A DNA stretch of 13,882 bases from Monoraphidium neglectum. Taxonomy: Eukaryota > Chlorophyta > Chlorophyceae > Sphaeropleales > Selenastraceae. The position numbers and the translations under genes were made by a program. Below the pieces are notes generated by a model, which saw only the letters and a list, made by a program, of their open reading frames with translations, was not told where the DNA came from and did not search any database. Position 1 is the stretch's first letter; each line of letters begins with the position of its first letter. Where the stretch lies: the NCBI RefSeq assembly GCF_000611645.1, contig NW_014013077.1, forward strand, positions 1-13,882, read 5' to 3'. Of this stretch, positions 1-9,540 are shown in pieces.

Positions 1-982
1 CAACCAGGCCATGCGGAGTACGTGACCAAGAGCGCCTTCTTCTGCGAGCACCCCGTGGCTGTGGACATGATGGTGGACGTGCTCACAGACAGGTGGGGGG
101 GGGGCTCTTGTGATTTCGAATGTTGGGTCTGGTTGTGGTGGTGAGTGTTGGATCTTCTTCAGGGGAAAGGCGGCGCCGTTGCCTCCCCCCCCTCCACCCC
201 AAGCTTCTCTCGGTCACGCACACACGCTCATGGCCTTCGGTCCACGCCGACTTATTGCAACACGGCCAACCGACCGATCGACTGCCGCAAACCGACCAAC
301 CAACCGTCGCCAATCAACCGCCATCAACCGCTGCACCAACCGCCGCCAGGGGCTTCCACGTCTGCTACATCCGCGAGGAGCTGCCCGTGCCCTGCCGCTT
401 CGACGTCGCCACGGGCGCCATCACCTGCGCGCGGGAGCCGGTGCACCGGTTCCGCATATCATTCGAGACGAAGGGCGTCAGAGATGACGTCGCGGTGGGC
501 CGGCTGGCGCGCGCGCTGGGGGCCTGCGCTTGGGTTTGAGAGGGCCGTGGCCCGGCGCTGCCGCCGGGGTTTGGGCCGCGGCGGTGTCCAGCGGGGGCGA
601 GTCGGGACGGGGCGCGCTGCCGATGCCCGGGGCGCTCTGCTCCGCGGGCCGTCCTGCGGCCTGCGCGCTCGTCACAGACCTCTTGGGGTGTCAAAATCCC
701 ATATGACGTAACCTCGGAATCCTCAAATCCCTGATCACCCCGCCGCTCTTGCAACAGGCCATCGAGAAGGCGATGGAGCTGGCGGCCCGCATGGCGGAGT
801 CTGACGTGGCGGTGCAGAAGGACGTCAGGATTAGTCACAGCGCCCTGCCGGACGGCATACTGGGGGTGCCCGCCCTTGGGGCCGCGGGCGGCGACGGCGG
901 CGGCGGCGGCGGCGGTGTGGAGGAGGGCGAGCGGGCAGAGGGGCGCAGCGGCGCGGCGGGGAGCGTGGGGTGGGCGGCGTGA
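1..982 (+). CDS. 3' end of an unrecognised gene, three exons (partial)
   Basis: I do not recognise the family. The proposed model joins 1-92, 350-494 and 758-982; the first base is codon position 1 and the reading closes at TGA 980-982, giving about 153 residues. Exon 1 (ending VDMMVDVLTDR) splits an Arg codon at the donor, and exon 2 completes it and continues GFHVCYIREELPVPCRFDV, a plausible globular sequence. Exon 3 starts AIEKAMELAARMAES, likely helical, and degrades after about residue 115 into a Gly/Glu/Ala-rich tail encoded partly by a GGC run. The second donor is uncertain: 477 and 489 are alternatives in the same phase as 495. The 5' end lies outside the window. Unlike the array downstream, this gene has introns. 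Exon phases agree across both junctions, which is the main support for the model. Confidence 0.5.
93..349 (+). other. Intron 1 of the upstream gene
   Basis: The donor is AG|GTGGGG at 93 and the acceptor GCCAG|G ends at 349. It is 257 bp long. Removing it joins two open, protein-like segments in phase (Arg codon split 2+1). The donor is followed at once by a run of ten G (95-104). The 3' half is full of CAAC/ACCG-type short repeats rather than a clean pyrimidine tract, so the exact acceptor is likely but not certain. Confidence 0.55.
265..342 (+). repeat. Degenerate CAACCGAC-type repeats inside intron 1
   Basis: About 80 bp of imperfect repeats built on CAAC, ACCGAC and CAACCG units, with many short variants (ccaaccgacc, accaaccaac, caatcaaccg). 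The stretch is clearly of lower complexity than its surroundings and lies within the predicted intron. No function is implied. Confidence 0.55.
495..757 (+). other. Intron 2 of the upstream gene
   Basis: The acceptor is well formed: a CTGAT branch-point-like motif at about 731-735, a pyrimidine-rich stretch, then GCAACAG ending at 757. The donor is chosen as GTGGGC at 495 because it is phase 0 and fits exon 3; GTCAGA at 477 and GTCGCG at 489 would also keep frame. Without splicing the reading frame stops at TGA 537-539. Confidence 0.45.
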
Positions 983-1845
983 CGGGCTGGGGGCCAGCAG
1001 GCCGTGGGCGGGGCGGCAGCGCTGTGCGGCCCGGTGCTGGATGCTGCGTTCTCCCCGCCTCGCACTTGGCCTCCCCCCCTTGCGCCCTGCCTTGGATTTC
1101 AGCCCTCCGCCTTTGCCCTGACAAACTGGCAGTCCTCTAAATTTTCCGAGTTCAAACCATGCAGCTCAATTTGCGCTCGAAGCATGCCACACTGTTAGGC
1201 AGGGATCTCACCGCGGCGCCCAATTCTGAGCGCTGTCGCACCACCACGCGCCCGCGCGGGGACCGCCGCCCAGTGCCGCCCCGCCCTGTGCCCAACGCCG
1301 TGCGTTGCGGCTGTTGCGAAGATGCTTTCCTTTGCAAGCAGGCGGCACACAGCTTTTAAGGCTGTCAGTCGCCTGCTTGGCGCGCTGCTCAGCTGCCGCC
1401 CGCAGGCATCTACCCCGCCAAAACAAGAGCATGCGTCGCGCAGTTGTGAATTCAGGTCGTGCTTCCCCCTTTTTTCCAATCAACACACCCACACCGCTCT
1501 TCCATCACCAATTTTCACTCACAATGGCGATGGCGCTTCCCCATACCAGTACATCATCCCAAGCGCCGCTGACTCCCCTTATCACCGCTTGCTGACACCT
1601 TTGGCTTGCAATCCGAGGCCGCGCTTTGCTTCTTATGCGCTGCCTGCTTATGCAGCGCCCCTCCGAGCGCCCTGTCGCTTGGCCTGCTTGCCGGCCTGCC
1701 GGCAGCGACGGCAACCCCCTGCATGCCATGCTGCCAGCCGGCATCCATGGCATCCAGTCCTCTCGTCTTTTTAAAATCCGCCGCCGACAGCTGGGACGCC
1801 CACCGCTTTCCATCATCAAGCTGCAACCGCGCCGCGCGGGACCGC
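983..1845. other. Intergenic stretch with no supported gene
   Basis: This 860 bp stretch holds the 3' UTR of the upstream gene and whatever promoter serves the first array unit. I see no ORF on either strand with protein-like composition. There is no TGTAA motif after the stop at 982, so the transcript end of the first gene cannot be placed. A TTTTTAAAA element at about 1768-1776 is the only TATA-like sequence near the array's left edge; it is absent from the other units. No remnant of a MYND finger or a polyQ tract is visible, so nothing suggests a decayed extra unit here. Confidence 0.5.
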
Positions 1846-1892
1846 TGTCCCTGCATGCGCTGCGTTGAATGCAACGCAATTTATTGACGTGG

Positions 1893-1981
1893 GTAAGCCG
1901 GCCCACCCTGTTTCAGAAGCAACAGATGGGCCACCGATGGCACATGGCAGGGGAGCTGGTGTACCTGGGGGTGTGTTTCAG
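1893..1981 (+). other. Putative 5'-leader intron, unit A
   Basis: GTAAGC at 1893 follows GTGG, and TTTCAG ends at 1981, giving 89 bp. The same pair of signals at the same spacing occurs in the leaders of B, C and D. It would lie in the 5' UTR, about 270-300 bp before the start codon. Because the units are recent duplicates, conservation alone is weak proof; the fit to donor and acceptor consensus is what suggests an intron. Confidence 0.35.
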
Positions 1982-2605
1982 GACGTATCGTGGCTACCAG
2001 CCCGCTGTTTCCGCCGTGCCTGCTCAGGGATGTGCCTCTGTGGCAGGTTGTGAAGGGCCGGTGTGGTGCCCGCCCAGTGGACGAGACCTGGAAGCTGAAA
2101 TGGCATGCTGGTCAGTTGGCGAAATGAACTCAACATGCGCCGTGACCGTTCATCACTGTGGAGGCTCGTTGCTGCCCTGAAATCGCGCATATCAGGAAGA
2201 AAGAGGCGCCTTTTCACTCTTCACGCCTGTTGTAACGAGGCTTCAGATCGTCCAATGTCCGACCAACGAACGCAGCCCTCCATGGAGTCCGTGCTCACCG
2301 ACTTGTTGGGCCATCTGGATCGTGGCGCCTTTGAAGCAGCAAGCCAGGCATGCGACGAGCTGCAAGCGGCCCAGGCTCGAGAATGGCAGTTGTCTTCGCA
2401 AGACGCGACGCGCCTGCTGCGCCACGCCTGCTGCGTTGAGGGCGGCGTCGCCAGGGCCGCCTGCACCTGGGTTGCCTACAGGGCGATCGATGTACTGCTA
2501 AGGACCGTGCCCATCGCTGCCGTGCCTCTGCGGTCCGAGGCTGGGGTGCACATTGCCATCCACGCACTCGACGCCCTGTGGCAGCAGATGCCGCCGCCGC
2601 CGCCG

Positions 2606-2650
2606 CAGCAGCCGCAGCGGCAGCAGCAGCAGCAGCAAGAGCGGCAGCAG
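2606..2650 (+). repeat. PolyQ tract 1 of unit A, short and interrupted
   Basis: CAG-rich stretch after the conserved WQQMPP motif, interrupted by CCG, CGG, CAAGAG. It is the shortest and most impure of the four tracts at this position. Confidence 0.85.
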
Positions 2651-3433
2651 GCGTCTCCAACAGCAACGCAAGGGCTAGACACGACACACGTTCCAGCGAC
2701 CCCGTCAGGCACATCTGCGCGCCGCGCGCCCTCAGGCCTGGCCACCCCTGATGAGCGCCGCCACCAGCACATGAGGGCGGCGGCGACGACCCTCGTGACA
2801 CTCGCCGCCGTCTGGGTTGCTGGGCCGCAGGAGCAGCCTCACCCCGCCGGCAGTGAGGCGGCAAGCCGGGCGTCCCTCCTCGCCCTGGGCAGCACCATCC
2901 GCCGGCCAGCCGCACTCTTGGCACTCCTGCGCGCGGCCGGTGACGACGAGGCGGAGGCGGAAGCTGAGGGGCAGTTTGCTGGGCTGCGGCCCTTCTTGGG
3001 AGGCCTCCTGGCTGTCGTGGATCTGGCGATCAAGTGGGGCGCCTACGGCGGCCAATCATTGGGTGGTGTGCACGAGCCAGACTCGCGCATTGCAGAGGCG
3101 TGGCGAGGCAGCGAGGTGGCGGCGGCCGCAGCGCTCGCGCCGCTCCTGGCAGGACCCCCGCTCATCAATGGCGCCGCCGCGGCCAGCGTCCGCGGCGGGC
3201 CCGGCGGCCCGGTGCTGAGGGTGCGGAGGGTGGCTGCAAAGCGGACGGCTTTCACGATGTGCCAACTCATCAGCGGCCTCTCCCAGGAGATCCTGCGACA
3301 CCCTGCCGGCGCGCTGGCTGTGGCCGCCGGCGTCAGCTCGGACGCCGACCCCAGTGTCGCGTCGGCGGCGGTCGAGCTGCTGGGAGACGCCGTCATCTAC
3401 GGCGGCGGCAGCGAGGTGGCAGCCTGCTGCGAC

Positions 3434-3445
3434 GGGGGGGGGGGG
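3434..3445 (+). repeat. Run of 12 G causing the frame change in unit A
   Basis: Twelve consecutive G lie between GAC and CAGTC. B has GCAGGGG and C has GCAGGGG at the same place, both in frame and encoding DAGAVAGLL. A run of 10 or 13 G would keep the reading frame; 12 does not. It is either a slippage mutation or a sequence-assembly error. Confidence 0.9.
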
Positions 3446-3955
3446 CAGTCGCCGGCCTCCTGCGCGTCGCCGCGCGCCGCGGCTGCGGGCGTGGGCAATG
3501 GCCCGAGGGAACGTCCGGCTATCTGGTCGACATGGCGGCAACTTCCCTGGCCGCCATTACAGAGGCGGATTTGCGCGCCTGCCGGCCGTCGCGCGTCGCA
3601 GCGGCGCCCGCCTCAGCGGCGGCGCTCATGGCGGGTTCGCGGGCCAGCCTGTCAGAACTGCGTCAGGCGGGCCATTTCAAGTTGGTGGGCTGCGCGCCGG
3701 CCCAGCTGGCAATCATCGCTTTCAACGCTGCGCTGGCCCAACCGCCAGGTGGTGCCGCGTGGGCGGCCGCCCTTGCGCAGCTAGGCATGTCGCAGCTGCT
3801 GATGCCGGTCCTGACGTTACTGCAAGCCCTGTCAGATGATTCGGATTGTGATATGTTGGCGGTGCAGCTGGCGCCAGTTGCGGCAGCACTCTGCCTTTTT
3901 GCCTCACCAAACCTGATTGCGGAGTTGCCTGCAGCAGCAGGAATGGCAGGAGACA

Positions 3956-3957
<2 letters not shown>

Positions 3958-4014
<57 letters not shown>
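3958..4014 (+). repeat. PolyQ tract 2 of unit A, 19 Gln codons
   Basis: Pure CAG run ending in CAA, following ELPAAAGMAGDR. It sits at the position of the His/Gln tract in B and the long CAG tract in C. Confidence 0.9.
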
Positions 4015-4553
4015 AGGAATGGCAAGGTTGATGGCGACGCCAGCAACAGGCAGGGTGCAGCGGCGGCGCTTGATTGCAACGACGGCGACAGCCGGCAGAT
4101 GCGACGTGCGGCCGCGGCAGCCTTGGTGGCCGCTGGCCCAATGTCTGCTCAAAGCATGTGCCGCCTGGCCGCTGCCTGCGTTGGATGCCGCGGCGACTTG
4201 GCTGTGGTGCCGGGGCTGCTGACTGCTTTGTCGCGCACCGCATGGGGCTTCACCGGAGTGGATGCAGAGGGGGTCGCCTCGGCATGGGCCTCACTTTGCA
4301 CGCTTGGCATGCTGGCCACAGCTGTCGTGCCGCTGGAGCACGTGCCAGAATTTGCACACGTGTACGCAGGCAGGCTGCCAGCGAACTTGGCATCACAGCC
4401 GCTGCCGCCGCAGATTGTTGCAGTGGGAAGAAAGGCTGTGACTGGGCTGCTGGGGTGCATCGTCAGCCACAGCCGCAACTGCGCTGCTGCCTCTCAGGCG
4501 AATGAGGCCTTTGTGGCCCTGGCGGCCCTGATGCGAGAAGAGGATCATGTGTC

Positions 4554-4554
<1 letters not shown>

Positions 4555-4626
<72 letters not shown>
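4555..4626 (+). repeat. PolyQ tract 3 of unit A, 24 Gln codons directly before TAG
   Basis: CAG run from 4555 closing with CAA at 4624-4626; the next codon is TAG. In B and C the equivalent region is a mixed Gln/His/Glu linker with no stop. Confidence 0.9.
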
Positions 4627-4710
4627 TAGGAGGAGGAAGAGGTGGAACCAGAGGAGCAGCCGCAGCAGAAGCGCGGGCAGCAGCATGAAGACCAGCACGA
4701 ACAGCAGGAG

Positions 4711-4718
4711 CAACAGCA

Positions 4719-4779
<61 letters not shown>
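4711..4779 (+). repeat. PolyQ tract 4 of unit A, 23 Gln codons
   Basis: CAA/CAG tract lying after the TAG and before the MYND finger, in the frame of the finger. The intervening linker is rich in Glu, Gln, Arg and His, as in B and C. Confidence 0.9.
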
Positions 4780-5220
4780 GAGCAAGGCTTGCAAGAGACT
4801 CAGGTGGAGCCGCGCATGCCAGGGCCGGCGCAGGACGGGCAGAGGCGGGAGGAGCAGAACCCTGAGACCCCCGCAGCACAGCGTCAGTCAGGCCCAGCAA
4901 TCGCAGCGCCCGTCCCAGCACCCGGCCCCAGCAGGCCCCAGCAGTGCCGCGCATGCGCCGTGTGCGGCAGGACGGCCCGCAATGGCGCCAAGCTGCGGCG
5001 CTGCGCGGGCTGCGGCCGTGCCACGGGGACGCGGTACTGCAGCCAGGAGTGCTGCAGGACGGACTGGGTGGTGAGGGGCCACCGCGCGGTGTGCGAGGCG
5101 GCGCGGCGCGGCGGCAGCAGCAGCAGCGGCGGTCAGCCGGAGGGTGTTGGTGCGTAAATGGGTTTGATGAGTCTGCACTCATTGTCACGTTGAGCTTGGT
5201 GCATGCCTGCAGCATGTCTT

Positions 5221-5225
5221 TGTAA
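5221..5225 (+). promoter_or_regulatory. TGTAA polyadenylation motif, unit A
   Basis: TGTAA lies 64 bp after the TAA stop. TGTAA is the usual poly(A) signal of chlorophyte green algae, and the same motif recurs at the same place after unit C. Confidence 0.6.
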
Positions 5226-5717
5226 CACATTTCATGCTTGTTGTTGGGCGCGCCCCGTCGCCTGGGCGCCGTCGGTCCCTGAATGCGCTGCGTTGACTGC
5301 AACGAAAAGCATCGGCGTGGGTAAGCCATTCCGCCCTGCTTTCAAAGCATCAGATGAGCCACTGCCGGCAGGGGAGCGGCTGCGCCTGGGGATCAGGGGG
5401 TGCGTTGCAGGACGCGTCGCGGCTACCAGCCTGCTGTGTTGGCCGTGCCCGTTCAAGAGTGTGTCTCCGTGGCAGGTCGTGGAGGGCCGGTGGGGTGCCC
5501 ACGCCGTGGACGAGAGCTGGAAGCTCAAGGCAAGCCTATTGGCCTGTTGGTCGGTGGAAGCCAACTGAACTGAAATGCGCCCTGACGCCTGTTCTTCAGT
5601 GTGGAGGGTCGGTGCTTGCTTGTGATTGCGCATGTGTATAGTATGAAGGGGCGCGATTTTGATCTTCAAGCATGTTATCACGAGGCTTCGGATCATCCGA
5701 CGTGCGACGTCCGACCA
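5226..5717 (+). promoter_or_regulatory. Leader and promoter region of unit B
   Basis: About 490 bp between the unit A poly(A) motif and the B start. It aligns with the leaders of A, C and D and so travels with the unit. Conserved blocks are the GTGGGTAAGCC block, GGCTACCAGCC, and a block ending in ATCATCCGACGTGCGACGTC that touches the start codon and carries two ACGT cores. No convincing TATA box is seen in B. An in-frame upstream ATG lies at 5643. Small ORFs are not conserved in frame between units. Confidence 0.45.
5321..5410 (+). other. Putative 5'-leader intron, unit B
   Basis: GTAAGC donor at 5321 and TTGCAG acceptor ending at 5410, giving 90 bp. It matches the candidates in A, C and D in position and length. 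Splicing is inferred, not shown. Confidence 0.35.
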
Positions 5718-6052
5718 ATGCAGCCCGCCATGGAGTCCGTCCTAATTGATCTGTATCTGTTGGCTCATCTGGATCGTGGTGTTCCTGCAGCAGCAATCCA
5801 GGCATGTAACGAGCTGCTGCAGGCCCGGGCTCGAGGATGGCAGCTGTCCTTGCAAGACGCGACGCGCCTGCTGCGCCATGCGTGCTGCCCGGAGGGCGGC
5901 GTCGCCAAGGCCGTCTGCGCCTGGACTGCCTACAGCGCAATTGATGTGCTGCTAAGGACCGCGCCCGCCGCCGCCGCGCCTCTGCGGTCCGAGACGGCGG
6001 TGCACATCGCCATCGACGCGCTCGATGCCCTGTGGCAGCAGATGCCGCCGTC

Positions 6053-6114
<62 letters not shown>

Positions 6115-6121
6115 CGCAGCA

Positions 6122-6183
<62 letters not shown>

Positions 6184-8122
6184 TGCTGGACACCACTCAA
6201 ATACCAACAGCAGGGCAGGACGCGCCCCAGGATTCAGGTGCCCTCCCAGCCACATCTGCATGCAGCCTGCCCTCAGGCCTGGCCACCCCAGATGCACGCC
6301 GCCACCAGCACATCAGGGCCGCGGCCGCCACCCTCGTGGCAATGCAATCCGCCTGGTTTGCTCAACCACAGGTGCAGCCTCGCCCCGCCGGCGGCGACCC
6401 AGCAATGCGGGCGTCACTACGCGCCTTGGGCAGTGCCATCTGCCGGCCCGCCGCGTTCCTAGCACTGCTGCGCGCGGCCGGCGACGACGGAGCGGAGGGG
6501 GAAGCTGATGGGCAGTTTGGGCTGCGGATGTCGCCAGGAGGCCTCTTGACTGTCGTGGATTTGGTGTTGAAGTGCGGCCCTCACGGTGGCCACACAGCAG
6601 CTGGCTTGCACGAGCCCGACCCGCGCATCGCAGAGGCATGGCGAGGCAGCGAAGCGGCGGCCGCTGCGGCGCTGGCGCCGCTGCTTGCGGCACATGTCCC
6701 AGGCGCGGCCTGCGGCGCGGCGGAGAGGCCGGTGGCGATGTGGATGGCGCTCACAATGTGCGAGCTCATCAAGGGCCTCGCCTGTGAGATCCTGCGTCAC
6801 CCGACCGGCGCGCGTGCCGTAGCTGCCGGTGTTAGCGCCGACGCCGACTGCTGCGTTGCCGTGGCGGCTGTCGAAATTCTGGTCATTGCGGTCGCCCATG
6901 GCGGCAACGAGGAGGTTGCGGCCTGCTGCGACGCAGGGGCAGTCGCCGGCCTCCTGCGTGTCTCTGTGGGCCGCGGCTGCGGGCGCGGGCAGTGGTGCGA
7001 GAAATCGCCCGGCGATTTGGTCGAAAGAGCGGCGACGGTCTTGGCCGCCATTACAGAGGCAGATTTGTGCACATGCCGGCCGTCACGCTTTGCGGTGGCG
7101 CCCGCCTCGGCGGCGGCGCTCGTTGCAGGCCTGCGAGCCAGCCTCTCAGACCTGCAGCAAGCAAACGACTTCCTGTTTGCGGGCCGCATGGCGTCCCAGC
7201 TGGTGATCACAGCCTTCAACACCGCGCAGGCCCAACCACCAGGGGGTGCCGCGTGGGCAACCACCTTTGCGCAGCTGGGCGCGCCGCAGGTGCTGATGCA
7301 ACTCCTGCAGTTGCTAAAGCCCCCTGCCAGCGGTGAGGATTGCATGCGGCCGGCGGTGTGGTCGGCGTCGGTTACAAGTACAGCGGCAGCGCTGTACTTG
7401 TTTGCCTCACCAAGCCTGTTAGCGGAGTTGCCAGCAGCAGTAGCAGCAGCAGCAATGGAAGGAAAGCCGGGCCACCACCACCACCACCACCAGCAGCAGC
7501 TGCAGCAACAGCAGCAGCAGCAACAGGAAACGGACGGCAAGGTCAAGGGCAGCGCCAGCAGCAGCCAGGGTACTGCAGCGGCGCTATATTGCGACATCGG
7601 CGGCGCCCTGGGCCGGCCGATGCGGGCGGCGGCAGCGGCCGCCTTGGTAGCCGCGAGCCCCCAGTCTGCTCAGTCCCTGTGCCGCCTGGCTGCTGCCTGC
7701 CCCTCATGCCGTGGCGACTTGGCTGTGGTGCCGGGGCTGCTCAGTGCAGTGTCGTGCACTGCATGGGGCGTGGTTGGAATGGGTGCAGAGGGGGTCAACG
7801 CATCATGGCTCTCGCAGCGCACACTGGGCTTGCTGGCAGCAGCTGTCGTGCCGCTGGACCACCTGCCAGGTTATGCGCACGCGTACGCAGGCAGGCAGCC
7901 AGCAGACTTTGCATCACAGCCACCTCCGCTTCACGCTTTTCCGGCGGGGCGGGTGGCGGTGGATGGACTGCTGTGGTGCATTTTCGGCCACAGCAGCAGT
8001 CGGGCTGCTGCCTCCCAGGCAAATGAGGCCCTGGCAGCCATAGTGGCTCTATCACGAGGAGAGGAACAGGTGCAGCAGCATCAGCAGCAGCATCAGCAGC
8101 ACCAGCAGAAGCATCCGCAACA

Positions 8123-8162
<40 letters not shown>

Positions 8163-8603
8163 CAGCAGCAGAAGCAGCAGCAGCAGCGCCAGCAGCAACA
8201 GCAGCAGGAGCAGGAGGACCCTCTGCAGCATGGCTTGCCCGACAAAGAGGTGGAGCAGCGCATGCCAGGGCCGTCGGGAGGCGGTCAGGGGCAGGAGGAG
8301 CAGAACCCCAAGACCCCCGCAGCAGAGCGCCAAGCAGGCCCAGCAAGCATGGCACCCGTCATGGCATCCGGCTCCAGCCGGCCCCAGCAGCACCACGCCT
8401 GCGCCGTCTGCGGCAGGACCGCGCGCGATGGCGCCAAGCTGCGGCGCTGCGCGGGCTGCGGGAGCGTCACCGGGACGCGGTACTGCAGCCAGGAGTGCTG
8501 CAGGACGGACTGGGTGGTGAGGGGGCACCGCACGGTGTGCGAGGCGGCGCGGCGCGGCGGCGGCAGCAGCAGCAGCAGTCAGCTGGAGAGTGTTGGTGCA
8601 TGA
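5718..8603 (+). CDS. Unit B: intact polyQ, armadillo-like, MYND zinc finger protein
   Basis: This is the only complete unit open from start to stop (961 residues from ATG 5718, TGA at 8603), without introns. The start follows C and D, which also begin MQPAM; ATG 5730 has the best context (CCCGCCATGG) and is shared by all four, and ATG 5643 would add 25 residues. Order: helical N-terminus; WQQMPP then polyQ 1 (about 113-155, one Pro/Glu break); Ala/Leu-rich helices with an armadillo-like repeat (about 372-418, ending ACCDAGAVAGLLR); six His then Gln (586 onward); a second helical part including SLCRLAAACPSCRGDL; a Gln/His/Glu linker; and the MYND finger at 895-941 with ligands C895, C898, C911, C914, C923, C927, H937, C941. 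No signal peptide or membrane segment is evident. MYND fingers typically bind proline-containing peptides of partners, so a nuclear or cytosolic adaptor or co-regulator role is inferred. No SET domain or other catalytic motif is visible. Confidence 0.85.
6054..6182 (+). repeat. PolyQ tract 1 of unit B, about 43 codons
   Basis: CAG run broken once by CAA-CCG-CAG-CAG-GAG near 6112-6126. It is the longest tract 1 in the array; C has 19 and D 23 Gln at this place. Confidence 0.9.
7473..7528 (+). repeat. His6-polyQ tract 2 of unit B
   Basis: Six CAC codons (7473-7490) run straight into CAG/CAA codons with one Leu. A and C have only Gln here, so the His run probably grew from CAG-related slippage or substitution in this copy. 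Confidence 0.85.
8070..8210 (+). repeat. Gln/His/Glu-rich linker (polyQ tract 3) of unit B
   Basis: Mixed CAG, CAT, CAC, AAG and GAG codons around a run of about 15 pure Gln codons, placed before the MYND finger. A coiled-coil or disordered spacer is likely. Confidence 0.85.
8400..8540 (+). other. MYND zinc finger coding segment, unit B
   Basis: Forty-seven codons with spacing C-x2-C-x12-C-x2-C-x8-C-x3-C-x9-H-x3-C. They include the family-typical YCSQECCRTDW block. The same segment is at 4954-5094 in A and 11766-11906 in C, with very few amino acid differences, so it is the best conserved part of the protein. Confidence 0.92.
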
Positions 8604-9144
8604 TTATGTTTCACCAGTCTGCATACATTTGCTTGTCGACCTTGGTGTATGCCTGCAGCATGTGGTTTGTGAGACCTTGTGAGCGTGTTGTTGTGAGCGC
8701 CCTTTTCCCTGGCCACCGTCCCTGCATGTGTGTGCTGCACTCATCGTAACACGAAGCATCAGCGTGGGTAGGCCACTGCACCCTGTTGTTGTTAGCAACA
8801 GATAAGCCAGCACAGCCGGCAGGGGGGCGGTTGTACCTGCCGGGTGTGCGTTTCAGGGCGCGCCGCGGCTACCAGCCTGCTGCTCTGTCTTATCTGCTCG
8901 CAGATGTGTCTCCGTGGCGGGGGGCAAAGAGCAGGTGGGGTGCCCGCTTGGCAGGGCAGAGCAGGGAGCTCCTCAGGCCTGTTGTGAGAGCCAACTGAAG
9001 TGAGTCCTGACCCTGCTCATCTTCACTGAGCGGAATGGTTGCTTGTCTGAAATGCCACACATATTTCAGGAGGAGGCGTCGTTTCAACCATCTAGCCTAT
9101 GATACAACGAGGCCTCAGATCATCCGACGTGCGACGTCCGAACA
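8604..9144 (+). promoter_or_regulatory. 3' region of unit B and leader of unit C
   Basis: The 3' part mirrors that of C, but the poly(A) motif reads TGTGA (8668-8672) where A and C have TGTAA. The leader matches D most closely. An in-frame TGA (TATGATAC) lies upstream of the C start, so C cannot begin earlier than 9145 in this frame. No TATA box is clear. Confidence 0.5.
8768..8856 (+). other. Putative 5'-leader intron, unit C
   Basis: 89 bp from GTAGGC at 8768 to TTTCAG ending at 8856. The donor has A to G at position 4 compared with the other units, so splicing could be weaker here. Confidence 0.3.
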
Positions 9145-9479
9145 ATGCAGCCCGCCATGGGGTCCGTACTCACCGATCTGTTGGACCATCTAGATCGTGG
9201 TGACTCCACAGCAGCAAGCCAGGCGTGTGATGAGCTGCAAGTGGCCCAGGCTCGAGGATGGCGGGTGTCTTCGCAAGACGCGACGCGCCTGCTGCACCGT
9301 GCGTGCTGCCTCGAGGGCGGCATCTTCAGGGTTGCCTGCGCCTGGGTTGCCTACAGGGCTGTTGCCGTGCTGCTGACAACCGCGCCCGCCGCCGCCGCGC
9401 CGCTGCAGTCCGAGGCGGCGGTGCGCATCGCCATCGACGCGCTCGACGCCCTGTGGCAGCAAATGCCGCCGCCGCCGCC

Positions 9480-9540
<61 letters not shown>

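Larger units (their letters stand above)
2255..5157 (+). pseudogene. Unit A: polyQ-MYND zinc finger gene with a frameshift and an in-frame stop
   Basis: This is the first array member. Reading from ATG 2255 (MSDQ; the ATG common to all copies is 2282) it matches B through the N-terminal helical segment, a short mixed polyQ (about 2606-2650) and the armadillo-like region. A run of 12 G at 3434-3445 then replaces the GCAGGGG seen in B, five bases longer, so the match continues in another frame. The unshifted frame runs on in unrelated sequence to a stop at 3782-3784. In the corrected frame the protein continues to TAG 4627-4629, directly after 24 glutamine codons. The same frame then reopens with a Glu-rich linker, a second polyQ and a MYND finger with all eight ligands (4954-5094), ending at TAA 5157. 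Two lesions make a pseudogene the simplest call. A miscalled homopolymer could remove the first; the TAG would still separate the MYND finger from the rest unless it is spliced out or read through. Recent inactivation is likely, since the rest is undamaged. Confidence 0.7.

Noticed and set aside
1505..1906. A minus-strand gene in the 1.3-1.9 kb region
   Set aside because: The reading has Arg/Gly/Ser-rich composition without motifs and overlaps the left edge of the array repeat; no support beyond being open.
4627..4629. Reassigned genetic code with TAG and TAA as glutamine, as in some ulvophyte algae
   Set aside because: TAA at 5155-5157 sits exactly where B and C end with TGA, so TAA acts as a stop. 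One TAG in a copy that also has a frameshift is better explained by mutation.
3958..4779. CRISPR-like or mobile-element repeats
   Set aside because: The repeats are trinucleotide CAG microsatellites inside coding frames. No spacers, terminal inverted repeats, target duplications or transposase motifs are visible.
4393..5329. Long minus-strand and out-of-frame ORFs with poly-Leu, poly-Ala, poly-Cys or poly-Ser
   Set aside because: They are the other readings of CAG repeats and of high-GC coding sequence. They are not conserved in length or ends between units, and the + frame carries the MYND finger.
7473..7490. His6 codons as a vector tag or contamination
   Set aside because: The run is in frame inside a family-conserved Gln tract and flanked by homologous sequence on both sides.
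8786..8998. Small ORFs in the leaders (for example 8786-8998 and 12147-12398)
   Set aside because: Similar nucleotides are read in different frames with different ends in each unit, so they are not conserved as proteins; likely duplicated leader DNA.
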